A stretch of 64,000 nucleotides of DNA from Dryas octopetala. Lineage: Eukaryota; Streptophyta; Magnoliopsida; Rosales; Rosaceae. The stretch is from the NCBI GenBank assembly GCA_963921425.1, contig OY992835.1:8494001-8558000 (forward strand). Direction: 5' to 3'. Of the stretch, positions 22,019 to 33,227 are shown one piece after another (positions within the stretch are counted from its first letter, which is position 1; the number at the start of each line of letters is the position of its first letter). A program made the position numbers and the translations under genes. A model generated the notes under the pieces. That model saw only the letters and a list, made by a program, of their open reading frames with translations, was not told the origin of the DNA and searched no databases.

Positions 22019-24607
22019 TGTCACACATCGAACCCCGGATATGCGACAGAGGCGCCTTTCTTGAATATCCCGAGGAATTAATACCAAAAAATCGGCGTTA
22101 ACTTCCCAAGACAGCCAAGAAAGGTTAAGCCTTTTTAATTTAAATGGACCAGGTTGGATCAGAGTACTCAGTACGTAATATGATATTTTAAGAAAATAAT
22201 AAGATCAAAATAAATATGTAGATATAAATTAACCAACCCGTTAGGTTGAAATAGTTAAATCAACATAAAAAGAATTACTAAAGTATAAGTAAAACCTACA
22301 TAAGTTTACAAAATGATTCAACCAAAAGCATCATTGTTCAAAATGGGTTCCTAATGGAAAATACCAATGGAAAAGCAAAAGACATAAATATAGAGACCTT
22401 GAGACACCAGACAAGAGAATCCAAGCTGTGCACCCCTCAATCAAGATCTCCTCCAAAAGGTAAATCTATATAAGCAAGAGAAAAGAAAACAAAACCAAAA
22501 AAGTAGGAGGTAAGCATCACATATGATCATAACTTCCCTCAGGGGACCCTGCTAGGTTTGAAAATTTTTTAAAAAACATTTCCTTATGAAAGATTGATTT
22601 TCAAAATCTCAAAACATTTCTACAAATTCGATTTAACACCTTTGTTGCAGCAATATATGATAGACATGCATAAAAACCCATAAATAATAATAACTCAGAT
22701 GATCGATACACATTAGGTACGACTATGGCCATCTATTAAAAGAAATAGCATCCATAGCGAGAGTACCATGGTAAAAAGAAATAGAAACTCGCAATTGAAG
22801 AACCGTATCACTGCCACCTGATCAATCATGGGTCCTCGCTTCGCACAAGCACACCTAGCCACGTGTTAGCTTGGCTAAACTCCCCATAATATACTGATTA
22901 ATTCATCTAGAAGGTTTAAGGATTTGAATCCAAGATCACGTACCACGCTACCCGAACTCTCAGACCAAACACACTAAGCATAGTAGCATGTTCTGACAGT
23001 TTTAAAACTACACATACACATACAAAGTCCATAGTCAAGAATGTAGGATAAATCCCCCTACATGGAATCCAATGCTCTTCAAGTATTCTCTTCCACAAGT
23101 CTTCCACATTCGCGCATGGTCCTATCTTGGCAAATCCTCTGTAACTAGACAATATGACAATGTTAACCTCTTAACAACTCGGTGACTGAGTTTCTGATAG
23201 AGACAAAGTTGACAAAAGAAAACAAACTCTAAGTTATGAACGATTAACAATAAGGGAAGACGATATGACATTTTCTATAGTCACACATCGCTAGTCACCA
23301 GTCTTAAGTGGACTAAACTCTACTCTTTAGAAGTTACTTAAAAGCTTACAAGTTTCAAGTTTTATCTTGAAGTTAAACCAATTGACTATTTGCTTTTTCT
23401 CAAAGCAATTCATCAAAATAATTTAGATTAATCCAACTTAATCTCTGCAATAGAAACTTGCTAATTATAGCATGCTAATTATCTTTAATTAAACAATTAA
23501 ATCACCAAAATAAAGCTAAGCATACTTAATTAATAAATAAATTCTACTTAATTAACCTAAGCATACATCTTAAAATTAAAGTCTAAAAATAAATAAATAA
23601 AGCAGAAATATAAAAATACTTACCTGGTTGTAGACCTCCAAAGCTAGACTCCACTCTTAAGAACTTCTTCTTGCACTCCAACACTTTTAAACTATGAAAT
23701 TTTTTTTTCTCTTTTAGTATGTCTCTTCTTAAAGAGACTCCCAAAGAACCGAGTGAGTAACTCTAACTTCACTTGGTGGTGCAAGTGAAAATGAGGGACA
23801 ATGGTTCTCTATTTATAGGCACTAGGGAGTTGAGAAAAGTTGTAAGTTTCTAATGTGTGACAAATTGTACTAAAAATACACAAAGAAGTGTTAACATCTG
23901 AATGGAGTTGAGAAAACTCGGCCAGACTATCCATTTACAAAGACGAAACGGGAAGGCGGACTGGGATTGAAGACCCGCGGCTTATTGGGATCCGGTGTGA
24001 ACAGTGAGCGGCTGTCATGAAATCAACGGCCCAGTCAAGTCACTTAAATGATGTCGGACGCTCGAGATTAAAACATGAGCCTTGATTTAGTGTGACGCAT
24101 GCTACGGAGCCTAGTGTGAGCTAACCCACCTTCACCTAGTCAGCAATGTGTCAGCGCATTCGGACCAATTGCATTGCGCCACGCTTTGCGTGTTAGTCCA
24201 GTCAGCTTCTACTTTTTTTTTTTTTTTTCCTATTTTCTAATTTCTCCAAACTTCATTAATTCACCAAAAATAGCTCGGGACTCCAAATAATTCCCCGAAA
24301 ATTCCTATGGACTTGTAGTAATTAATCCTAATTTCTTGTAGCCTCAAAAAAACAATTTGTTCTTTAGAAAAATTACGAAAAATTTGACTCCAATGAATTT
24401 AATTCTAAAAAATTAATTCCAACTTGATAATTACCAAATTCACATTCAAGGGTACTAGAGCTTAACTCTAAACCTCTAATAATACAAGTTACTTACACAA
24501 AAGACAAATGAAATTCAATTTCCTTGAAATCTTAAGATTCTAAGTAAAAAGAATTTTGAAAAACACATGTCAACACATGATAGGATTGGAAAATCAAGAG
24601 TGTTACA
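22019..24607 (-). mobile_element. Solo LTR of a large Ty3/gypsy-type retrotransposon
   Basis: Read on the minus strand, it starts TGTAACACTCTTG and ends CGATGTGTGACA (TG...CA), about 2.59 kb long. The flanks are TAGTC on the left and CAGTC on the right (4 of 5 match), consistent with a 5-bp TSD. It has no internal pol sequence. A TATA box (TATAAATA on the minus strand) lies near 23815. A second copy of the same LTR family, in opposite orientation, is at 45416-47740 and shares this TATA region and the inner landmarks. The LTR length and TGTAACACC-type start suggest a gypsy element; this is inferred. Confidence 0.75.
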
Positions 24608-25553
24608 CAGTCACTATAAAGCATGTTGGACGTATTTGTTGGAGTGGCAAGGGAGCTAAGGACATCTAAATGTAGGAATAGTGGAAAATTTTGCCAAAAA
24701 CTGTCATGACAGTCTGACAGTGTTGCTCCTCACCAATGTTGCAGGTAGTTGGTTCTTTCCCATCACCATATCTTATTAGGTTGCTGTATTGGTGGAGGAT
24801 TCATATTATTAAACAATTTCATGGCATAGATTCAAGGACTATATTGTTAAAAGTGGGCAAGCACACTCACTAAAACTAGGCTGCAACCATTCATCTGATT
24901 TGGTTTTGGTGACTCAATCAACCATATCATCTTTTGCAATCCTAACATTTAATTCAAAAAGAACAAAGTTGTAGACACTAAATGTTGAACACTTCAACCA
25001 AAGTATCATTTCAATCAATTACAAATTGAATCACAATTTGAAATATAAACAACCAAACCTACAATAAAAAGAAAAAGAAAGAAAGAAGCTTGAGTTTTCT
25101 ACTTCCTTCAATTGTTTTAGTCCACAAGATAAGTGGTAAAAATCAATATCTAACACATCACACCCAGGTAATAACAAAACACCCTTCTGACTGAAGTGAC
25201 CATAGTAGACTTCAGCAAAAACTCATCACGTACTACATGGCAACCGACGCCTTGGTGAATTACAACTCATCCAATCTCCTTAAACAAAAGAGTGTCTGGA
25301 GCAAGCCCATCTGCCCAAGCATTGTCTTTAAAGGAAAAATTCAATAAGAAAATATTGATCAATCAACTACAAACTAACAGTTCCTCTTATAATAATTAGA
25401 GGTACAAAATTGAATCCATAATCAACCAAAATTAAGCATCATACTATTCTTCTCTAAGTTTTACTTTTTCTAATAATAGGTACCAATGCAATGCAAAGCA
25501 ATATATAGGTAAAGTCATATGCAAGCTCTAAATTGAAGAACCATTATCAACAT
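24608..25553. other. Intergenic DNA, no firm gene
   Basis: Mostly AT-rich. On the minus strand around 25330-25255, a frame reading NAWADGLAPDTLLFKEIG and then a stop could be a short terminal exon for the candidate at 25554-25760, but the splice phase does not clearly work. Confidence 0.35.
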
Positions 25554-25760
25554 TACCTGCAGGTCATATGGAACATATTCTGCCTCAATAGTAGCATGAG
25601 TAGCTCCAACTAAGCAAAAGAGAAGAAAGAAATGTGAGAATTTTCTTTTGATAGAAAATTGGAAATTTTTTGGGCTCCCACCATTTGAAGGAGATGTGAG
25701 GTTGCTTGTGTTGGCGGTGGCGGTGGCGGTGGTTGGTTGTGCATGCGGAGGGGCTTTCAT
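25554..25760 (-). CDS. Possible first exon of a small unknown gene
   Basis: An ATG at 25760 (minus) opens a frame beginning MKAPPHAQPTTATATANT. It continues with a basic stretch, then a hydrophobic segment (HFFLLFCLVGATHA), then EAEYVPYDLQ followed by CAG|GTAATG, a good 5' splice site at 25554/25553. The arrangement resembles a signal or membrane anchor followed by a short acidic lumenal part. It has no homology that I recognise. The upstream G-run and Ala/Thr codon repeat (tggcggtggcggtggcggt on plus) also allow a chance open frame. I could not find a convincing second exon. Confidence 0.3.
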
Positions 25761-27037
25761 TGGCAGGTCCTGGCTGTGGTGGGTCTAGCTAGGCTCCTTC
25801 GTCTGCTGCTTGGTGTTTTGGTGGGGGGGGGGGGAGTAATTTCGGCGTATTGACGTTTGGTGTTTGATTTGGAGATGATGGGCATTAGTGGGAGAGTGAT
25901 GTTGGGTAAGGAGAGAAATTCTACTGTTGGTGCATGTAGGGTTTACTATCATGAGGGTATAAGAGGAAAGTAGGTTGGGTATAGTGAGAAAATGAAGGCA
26001 AAATAACGTGAATGTTAGGTATAGTGATCGAGAACGTTGGGTAAAAAAAGAAGATTGTTGGGTTATAAAAATCCTCATTTTTCATTTGACCTTTACTTTT
26101 TTTAGTCTTTGGCCATTGTTTGGACAAAAATACCCTCAAGTGAAATATCGACCCTAATATTCAAGAATTATTTACACTATAATATCAACATATTTGACTC
26201 TAATAATCGACGATTTTGACTCTAATAATCAACATTATGAGCCCCATTATGCTCTTAATCTTGGGAGTGTAAAGAGAATAAACTACAGGCAACCGATAAG
26301 GGTTGGTTTAATTTAGTATCTTGTAAGGTTGGTTTCAACCATTTTATTACTTCTGTGTAGCCCGAAGGGTCTTTCAAGTGAGAAACCTCGTAATGAGTTC
26401 TTTGTACTTTTCTTGCTTAATTCCAATTTATTGCTTTTCATTTCCATTGCAATTTTCATTTTGGTACGTAATTAAATTACTTCGTTGTTTTAAGATGAGT
26501 TCTAAGTCATTTTCTTCGTTGCTATATGTTTTGTTATGTTATAGTTTTTATTTTGAATTTTTATAATGAATATTTTGAGCACTTATAAAAAAATAAATTA
26601 TGTGAGTGTGTATGAAGGTTGAGACGACAAGGGCCTCATTTATATATATATTGTTCGCCTTGGGCCCCGAAATCTCAAGGCTGGTCTTGATTCAAATTAG
26701 AAGTTAGATTTCATACCATTTTCATACATGCATTTCGGTTTTCCACATACACCACATTCACTTTACAAGTTACTGCAAATTATCTGGCATGCCTACATAC
26801 CCTTGGGTTACTCTAAGGCCTAACTGATATTTGTGCTAATTAACACTCTCACTGTCTTCAACAGAGAGAATTAAGGATCTATAAAGGGAACCTTTTTTAT
26901 TTCAAAAACCGTAAAATTGGATTATTGATGATGTGAAATCTTATTTTCGTACATAATTTAGATTAACAGCATTACAACATATATCATTATCAAGATATAT
27001 GAGAAGAGACCATTATCTTGTATATATATATGGGGGC
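25761..27037. other. Intergenic DNA, no gene seen
   Basis: No supported gene. Near 26630-26692, a block ending 'ctcaaggctggtcttg' resembles the right end of the hAT family at 5789-6742. A matching left end was not found. Confidence 0.4.
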
Positions 27038-27383
27038 GGATCTATGACATCCTATTTTTGACACAAATTTTGACACAAGTTTTCAATGGGGCCCACTCCA
27101 TATAAGATTTCATCAATCCAAACCGTCTATCTTTTAGGATCATCATTGCAAGAAATTAGATAAATCGGAAACTGTTTACATATAAAAATTAAGTGGTCAA
27201 CAAAATAAACACATGAAATGTTGACCATTTAATCTTTATAGGTAAATGATTTCTGATTTACCTAATTTTTGTAAGAGTGATCTTTTAATGGAGACCTACA
27301 AAATAGACGGTTTAGATCGTTAAACTCCTATATGGAATGGGCCCCATTGAAAACTTGTGTCAAATATAGGATGTCATGGATCC
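27038..27383. mobile_element. Palindromic MITE, about 345 bp
   Basis: Near-palindromic non-coding element. The left end is GGATCTATGACATCCTATTT; the right end on the other strand is GGATCCATGACATCCTATAT. The inner blocks 'aatggggccca', 'aaaccgtct' and 'tgttgacca' also match across the centre. The flanks are too AT-rich to read a TSD. Confidence 0.75.
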
Positions 27384-27928
27384 TTATACGGTAGGTTTTG
27401 AAATACGGGCAAGCCTATATATTATGCAAACACAAATTATGTGTATCAAATTAATTTCTTAATCAGAAAACTTGCTCAAGCCAACCATATTTGTTTAGCA
27501 CCTATGAGCTATTGCTGAACAATATATTTACAACCATTAGATTCAATCCAAAAAGTAGAAACTTATAATTATGAGGTATAGATAAAATTGAATCCAACAG
27601 TAGCTGTAATTTTTTTAGAAATTACGTCTCTACAAACTAACATCACTCGATCAACTGAGCATATAGTCCTGTTCTTAATTTGTACATGATGTCATATATG
27701 GTGCTTTATGTGTAACATAGAGATTTTTTGTGAGCTCAACCTCAGATAGCTAGCCATTGTGTTTCATTGTTTCAAATTTTGAATAAATTGTAAAAAATAA
27801 ATAAATAAACAAACAGAAGCTTTGCCATGAATTTAGTAAGCAAAACTGTAGAGCCTGTAGTTATTATTTTTTTCTTTTTGTGGTTATATTGATTGGAGGG
27901 TATAGAATCCTTAACCTATCATAATCCT
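27384..27928. other. Intergenic DNA, nothing recognised
   Basis: An AT-rich stretch without a coding frame or visible repeat boundaries. Confidence 0.5.
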
Positions 27929-28380
27929 AGACATGGAAAAACTTCCCACGACTTGTTAACACGACACGACCCGACACGACCAATTAATTTAAGGGTTTGA
28001 GTTGGAAGTTATAGGGTCGTGTCAAAATCGTGTTGACCTATTAAGATAATGGGTAGTTTCAGTGCCAACCTGCGAGTACCCATTAGACCCATTAAAAATA
28101 AGGGCATTTACGTAAATTTACACACTTAACAAAACTGACAGCCCTAAACTAAAGTTTCCTAACCTAATTCAGCACGTAGCTGCCCAACCCACCCCACCCC
28201 ACCCCACCCCACCCAAACCCAACCCAACTCACTCTCGATCTCTCTTTTTTACAGACTCTCATTCTCAATCTCGGTCTGTTGACAAACCCAGAAGGCACTC
28301 AAGGCATAAACCCAAAGCTCTCCCCTCACCGATCTCTCGAGTAGTCGAGTCACTATTCTCTCTTGAAAGGCACTCACACA

Positions 28381-28417
<37 letters not shown>

Positions 28418-28843
28418 ACACGACATACCCAGAAGGCAAAAACCCTTTGTCTCAGACTCTCAGTCAATCACTCAAGCCTCAAGCTCTCATCCTCTCATTG
28501 ATCTCTCACTGGAGCTCAGATTGAAGCGTGTCGAAGGTCTGGAGGTGAAAGACTTGGAGGAGAAGAGCGCGGGCTTGAATTTTGGGCTGTGATTTATGGA
28601 GTATTTGATATAATTTTGTTGTAAATTGCTATAATTTGCTATAATTTTTCTTAAAAAATAATAGTTTTATTTTTTAAACGGGTGAAACGAGTCGTGTCAT
28701 GTTTTTATATTTGTGTCATGTTCGTGTTGGTAATTTTTGTCACTCGTTTCTTAATGGGCCGTATCGTGTCTACCCGTTAAGCTAAACATGTCGTGTCTTA
28801 TTTGACCCGAATCTGCAAAACACGACCCGTTTTCAAGGTCTAC
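27929..28843 (+). mobile_element. hAT-type element, 915 bp, with 8-bp TSD
   Basis: Flanked by exact ATAATCCT duplications (27921-27928 and 28844-28851). The termini are AGACATGGAAAAACTT and, on the other strand, GTAGACCTTGAAAA. The subterminal DNA is dense in 'acacgaccc' / 'gtcgtgtc' words facing inward. The interior holds mRNA-leader-like sequence with a (CT)n run at about 28378-28417 and 'ccccacccca' repeats near 28185-28215, possibly captured. It is the same subterminal family as 38749-39289 and 48870-49090. It has no transposase. Confidence 0.85.
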
Positions 28844-28851
28844 ATAATCCT

Positions 28852-29239
28852 AATCGATTACCCATCCACCTTCACTACTTGTGCTAACCTCAATTTCTAT
28901 TATTTGCCCTGCCTTGAAAAGGTTTGAATCCAGTAAAGAGGAGTACTCTTTCCAGTCACCTACTAGACACACCTAGCTAGCTATATGATGTCAAATATAA
29001 TTGCCTAATTATATATGTTTTTAAGTTCTTATAGTTTTAGCAAAATTCTATTTTGGTCCTTATAGTTTCAATTGTGCCAATTTTATTCCCTGCATTTAAT
29101 GTTTGTAATTCAATGACATATTTTGTAATTTTATCAATTTTGTTCAACAAAAATAGCACTAATGCATAAGTGGGGTATTTTAAGCTTTTGGGTAGTTTAG
29201 CTTCATTGTCACAAGGGAGACTTATAATTTACTTCAGTT
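28852..29239. other. Intergenic DNA, no gene seen
   Basis: No gene. The block 'ggtccttatagtttcaattg' near 29055 recurs around 42560 and belongs to a dispersed repeat family. Confidence 0.45.
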
Positions 29240-29639
29240 TATGAGTCTTTCTTAGACTAAGACCGGTAGTGATTTAGGATTTTTAATTAAATCCTTTTAT
29301 TTTCTTCTTTGGCGGCTTTATGTTAGGTTTTAACTCCAAGATTTTGGGCAAAACCCAAAATCTCGGAGTTAAAACCTAACATACAGCCTCTACAAAGTTC
29401 ATTCTATACGTACCCTAGGAGGGGAAATACCCTTCAAATAGAGGTAAATACCCTTCAAATCGGGGAAGAACTTTATTATAAATTAAAATAATTTTCTTAT
29501 AAATTAAAAGCACTTTATTATGAATTAAAAGAATTTTCTTATAAATTATTATGAATTAAAAGGATTTTCTTATAAATTTTAAAACACCCCCGGTCTCCAT
29601 CTAAAAACTATTTTTCTAAAAGATTTAAGTCTAATTATC
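29240..29639 (+). mobile_element. MITE family Z, copy 1
   Basis: A non-coding unit of about 400 bp. It is homologous in the same orientation to 47151-47520. Near the ends are inverted words: TTAGACTAAGACCGG on the left and, on the other strand, TTAGATGGAGACCGG on the right. The interior has a block of alternating 'tttattatgaattaaaa' and 'ttttcttataaatta' units. Copy 2 sits inside an LTR, which shows the family moves. Confidence 0.7.
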
Positions 29640-29984
29640 TCTTGTCACAATCTAAAATATCTTGAATTGTGCACATAAACACATAATTTTTTTTTTTGAT
29701 GAAATTGATAAAATTAAGCATTTGTCCTCGAGTTGCAACTATTAAAAAACAATAACAATAAATATGGCACAATTGAAACTATATGGATGAAAGTTGAACT
29801 TAGCCCAAGTACGTAGAATGAATATGCGTGTAATTTGGCCAAATATAAAGTTAGAGTTCAAATACGTGATTATTGAAAGAGATATAATTGATGTTTTGTT
29901 TACTTCAACTTTTAATTTGATATATGGTTTAGGGTTCAGATGATCTCCTCGTATCAAATTTATCTCAATTCAATGCATAATGGT

Positions 29985-30215
29985 TATTCTATAGATATAC
30001 AAATGGATCAAAGCTAAATCTGCAAATATATTACACAATTCAATGCATAATGGTAGAGCTTATTTCATAGATACAATGGATCAAAGCTAATATGCAAATA
30101 TATTTATTTGGCCAAATATATTACACAATTCTATGCATATATATAGAGCTTATTTTATAGATACAAATGGATCAAAGTTAAATATGCAAATATATTTATT
30201 AGGTTAAATGTATTA
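29985..30215. repeat. Upstream-flank repeats of a lost fourth array unit
   Basis: Three diverged units of about 70-90 bp contain 'caattcaatgcataatgg', 'gagcttatttcatagataca' and 'aatatgcaaatatattta'. They match the sequence just upstream of array gene A (31577-31680), so the tandem array once extended further left. No coding part of a fourth copy remains. Confidence 0.6.
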
Positions 30216-31126
30216 TAGGTTTAGTCCTTGTGGTTTGACCATCTTTTTAACACATGAGCCCCTTACTTTAATTGGATGAAAATTGAAACTTTATCTTTGG
30301 ATTGGTAAAGATATTAACCATAGAGGTATGATTAAAAAACATTAAAATTGCATAATTAAGTAACATTGAAATAATCCTCAAAATGAAAAAAGTAATATTG
30401 AAATAATGGCCAAACCACATGATCGACTGAACGTACGTATAATACATCTTGCCTATTTATTGTGTTAATTACATTGTTGACCATTTTCAGAAATGTTAAA
30501 CTTTTGAGGTCCTGGTTCTTACAAAGTGTAAGAAATGTTGTTTTAGGAAGTCATCAATTCAAAGCTTCCATTTCATTCTGCATTTATTACTTATCATCTT
30601 AAATGTGTAGATGAGGTTGCACCTGGAGTACGTGCTAGCTTTGACGCATTCTCCAACAAGCCTTGGTTTCATATGAAAGAACAAGGAGCAGGAAGATGAT
30701 GCAAAGGTAATTAGGAATGAGAAAGTGAACTAATTAGTAAAAGTAAAGCACTAATTTACCATAATATTAAGTTACGAATGTAACTCCTGAGGAACCGTGT
30801 GGGTGGGAGGGGATTGAATCATTCATTCATCATATACGTACGTCTTCTTCTGTAATCCATTTCATGTCAACTCTAATTAGTTAGAAAAAGGCCTATGCTA
30901 AGTACTTTGTTAATTTCGGAGCTAGCTAGGCAAATTAAAACAAGTACTAGTTAGAAAAGTGAAACAAACTGATCAAATTACACAACAAATTAAAACAACG
31001 TACAAGCGGAAGAAGATTCATGACAACAACATAGCAGGCTAGGTAGGAGCTAAGCAAGAAAAAGCAAACACTCTCTCTTTACACATCCATTCATTATTTG
31101 TTTATATATATGTGATCTTAAAAGTT
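30216..31126. other. Spacer on the 3' side of array gene A
   Basis: No separate gene. Blocks such as 'aaaacaacgtacaagcggaagaag', 'acaacaacatagcaggcta' and 'agctaagcaagaaaaagcaaac' recur downstream of genes B (about 32505-32600) and C (about 34640-34720). The duplicated unit therefore includes the 3' flank. Confidence 0.6.
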
Positions 31127-31537
31127 TCAAAGAGAGACTTCCCAAGCTTCACCATGGTGAGTTGCAATATTATGATATGGGGGGTGAGCAGCAGCCGCAG
31201 CACTGATGAGGCAATGAAAGCAGTCGCCGCCCATCCAGCAGGCCTGCTCCTCCTCGCAACTCCACGGAGTCCACCACATGCCGTTCTTCTCCAATCCACC
31301 CACTTCTACATTATTATTATTATTATCATCATTTTTCTCTTGATCATGACACTTGTCCTCCACCACCACCTGCTTCTCACTCACTTGAGTTTCATGATCA
31401 TCACTACTCTTCTTCACCTCCGCCTCCGGCTTCACCTCTACCTCTTGCTTCGCCATAGCCGTTGGCGCCATGAGGCCATTCAAAACCACCTTCTTCTGAT
31501 CATGATCTTGATGATGATCTTCCTTGTTCTCCTCCAT
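31127..31537 (-). CDS. Tandem array gene A, unknown protein, 5'-truncated copy
   Basis: From the first ATG (31537) the frame gives 136 residues and stops with TGA at 31127. It is Asp/Glu/Lys/His-rich, with an Asn run near residues 83-87. The C-terminal block contains WWTPWSCEEEQACWMGGDCF, followed by an Ala run and a His/Pro-rich tail ending AWEVSL. That block is the part best conserved with genes B and C. I do not recognise the family. Compared with gene C it lacks the basic N-terminus: homology stops at a 'tatatta' junction at about 31570. It could be a truncated pseudogene, or a shorter gene using new upstream DNA. Confidence 0.45.
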   Translation of the reverse strand: MEENKEDHHQDHDQKKVVLNGLMAPTAMAKQEVEVKPEAEVKKSSDDHETQVSEKQVVVEDKCHDQEKNDDNNNNNVEVGGLEKNGMWWTPWSCEEEQACWMGGDCFHCLISAAAAAHPPYHNIATHHGEAWEVSL

Positions 31538-31576
31538 TACCTCATCATTCCTTCTCCTCCTCCATATATTACACAC

Positions 31577-32666
31577 TTATATATTAAATGCATAATGGTA
31601 GAGCTTATTTCATAGATGCAAATGGATATCGATCAAGGATAAATATGCAAATATATTTATTAGACCAAATATATTGCACGTTTAGTCTATGTGATTTAAC
31701 CATTCTCTCAACAACATGGCATTTATTTTATGACAGTTATAAACTTATAAACTTGACTAAGTAAAGTAATAAATGCGAAATTATGCTTTCTCTTTTTTCG
31801 AAATGGCGAAATTATGCTTATACCCTTGCTCGTGCACATTGGCCCTCTACTTCAATTGGATGAAAATTGAAACTTTCTCCTTGAATTGGTAATAAATATT
31901 AACCATAGAGGTATGAGTAACATTGAAATAATGGTCAAACCTCGAGAATTTTCCCTTTTACATAATATATTTTGCCTATTTATTGTGTTACATTGTTGGC
32001 TATCTATGAACAACTTAAACATTTAGAGTCCAGTGGTCATCTCACAAAATACTGTTAGAACTATATATAATTTTAGAAAATAACTTACCTATCTCTCCGA
32101 GGATACCATCTGGTATCTCTGTCTCTCTCATGCCACATGTCCCTATTATATGGACATGTAAGTTCTTCTCAGAGTTTTATGTGGTCATTGGCTCAAAACT
32201 TCTATCTCATTTTTCATTTATCACTTATCATGTTAAATGTGTAGGACAAGGTGTTGCACCTGGAGTGTAGCTTTGACTCATTCTCTAACAAGCCTTTGGG
32301 TTTCATATGAAAGACTAAGCAGCGCAGGAAGATGATGGAAAGGTACGCAACAATGAGAAAGTGAACTAACTAGTAAAGTAAAGCAGTAAGTCATGATAAT
32401 ATACGCATACAGACAGATATAAGATGAGATCACACACTACTAGCTAAGTACTTTAGGCAACTGGGAAAAAAAAGGATATTAGTAAAGTGAAACAAACTGA
32501 TCAAACACAACAAAAACAACAGGCAGCTAGAAGACGATCATGACAACAACACAACAGGCTAGCTAGGAGCAAATTATTAATCAAGAACAAGCAAAAACAA
32601 CACATCTCTCTTTAAAAATTCATTCTTTGTTTACATATGATCTTGAAAGTTCCAAAGAGAAACTTC
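31577..32666. other. Spacer between array genes A and B
   Basis: No gene. It contains the new 5' flank of copy A ('cataatggtagagcttattt') followed by duplicated flank. This includes blocks shared with 30216-31126 and 33180-34660, for example 'tttcatatgaaagactaagc' and 'caggaagatgatg'. Confidence 0.55.
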
Positions 32667-33083
32667 CTAAGCAGCATCGTCGCCATGGTCAGGTGCAATA
32701 TGATGATTTGGGGGTTGAGCAGCAGCAGCAGCACTGCCGAGGCAATGAAAGCAGTCGCCGTTCATCCAACTGGCCTGCTCCTCCTCACAACTCCACGGAG
32801 TCCACCCCACACCATACTTCTCCCATCCACCCACTTCTGCATTATTATTCTCTTGGCCATGACACTTCTCCACCACCACCTGCTTCTTATTCACTTGAGT
32901 TTGATGATCATCACTACTCTCCTTCTCCTTATCTTCCTCCACCTTTGCCTTTAGCTCCCTGAGGCCGATCAAGCCCACCTTCTTTTCATGATGATGATCT
33001 TCCTTGTCCTCCATTACCTCATTCACCTTTCCTTCTTTTTTATCTTTCTTCCCCTTCGCCATCAACCTCAGCTCTCTCTCCAT
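32667..33083 (-). CDS. Tandem array gene B, unknown protein, 5'-truncated copy
   Basis: From ATG at 33083 the frame gives 138 residues, stop TAG at 32667-32669. The start MERELRLMAKGKKDKKEGK aligns with the middle of gene C (MVRELRLVAKGKQDEK). The C-terminus keeps WEKYGVGWTPWSCEEEQASW, then a GDCFHCL motif and an Ala run. It contains no internal stop or frameshift against C. Upstream homology to C ends near 33140 in 'ctatatattacac', the same kind of junction as in A, and sequence beyond it is the repeated flank. Function unknown; it is probably soluble, highly charged and without a membrane segment. Confidence 0.45.
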   Translation of the reverse strand: MERELRLMAKGKKDKKEGKVNEVMEDKEDHHHEKKVGLIGLRELKAKVEEDKEKESSDDHQTQVNKKQVVVEKCHGQENNNAEVGGWEKYGVGWTPWSCEEEQASWMNGDCFHCLGSAAAAAQPPNHHIAPDHGDDAA

Positions 33084-33227
33084 TCTTCTAGTCAAATTCT
33101 CTACTTACGATTTTGTGCTACTTCTACTCCTCCTCCTCTATATATTACACAATTCGACTTATTTCATAGACACAAATGAGCATCGATCAAGGATATATGT
33201 GAAAACATATTTATTAGGCCAAATACA

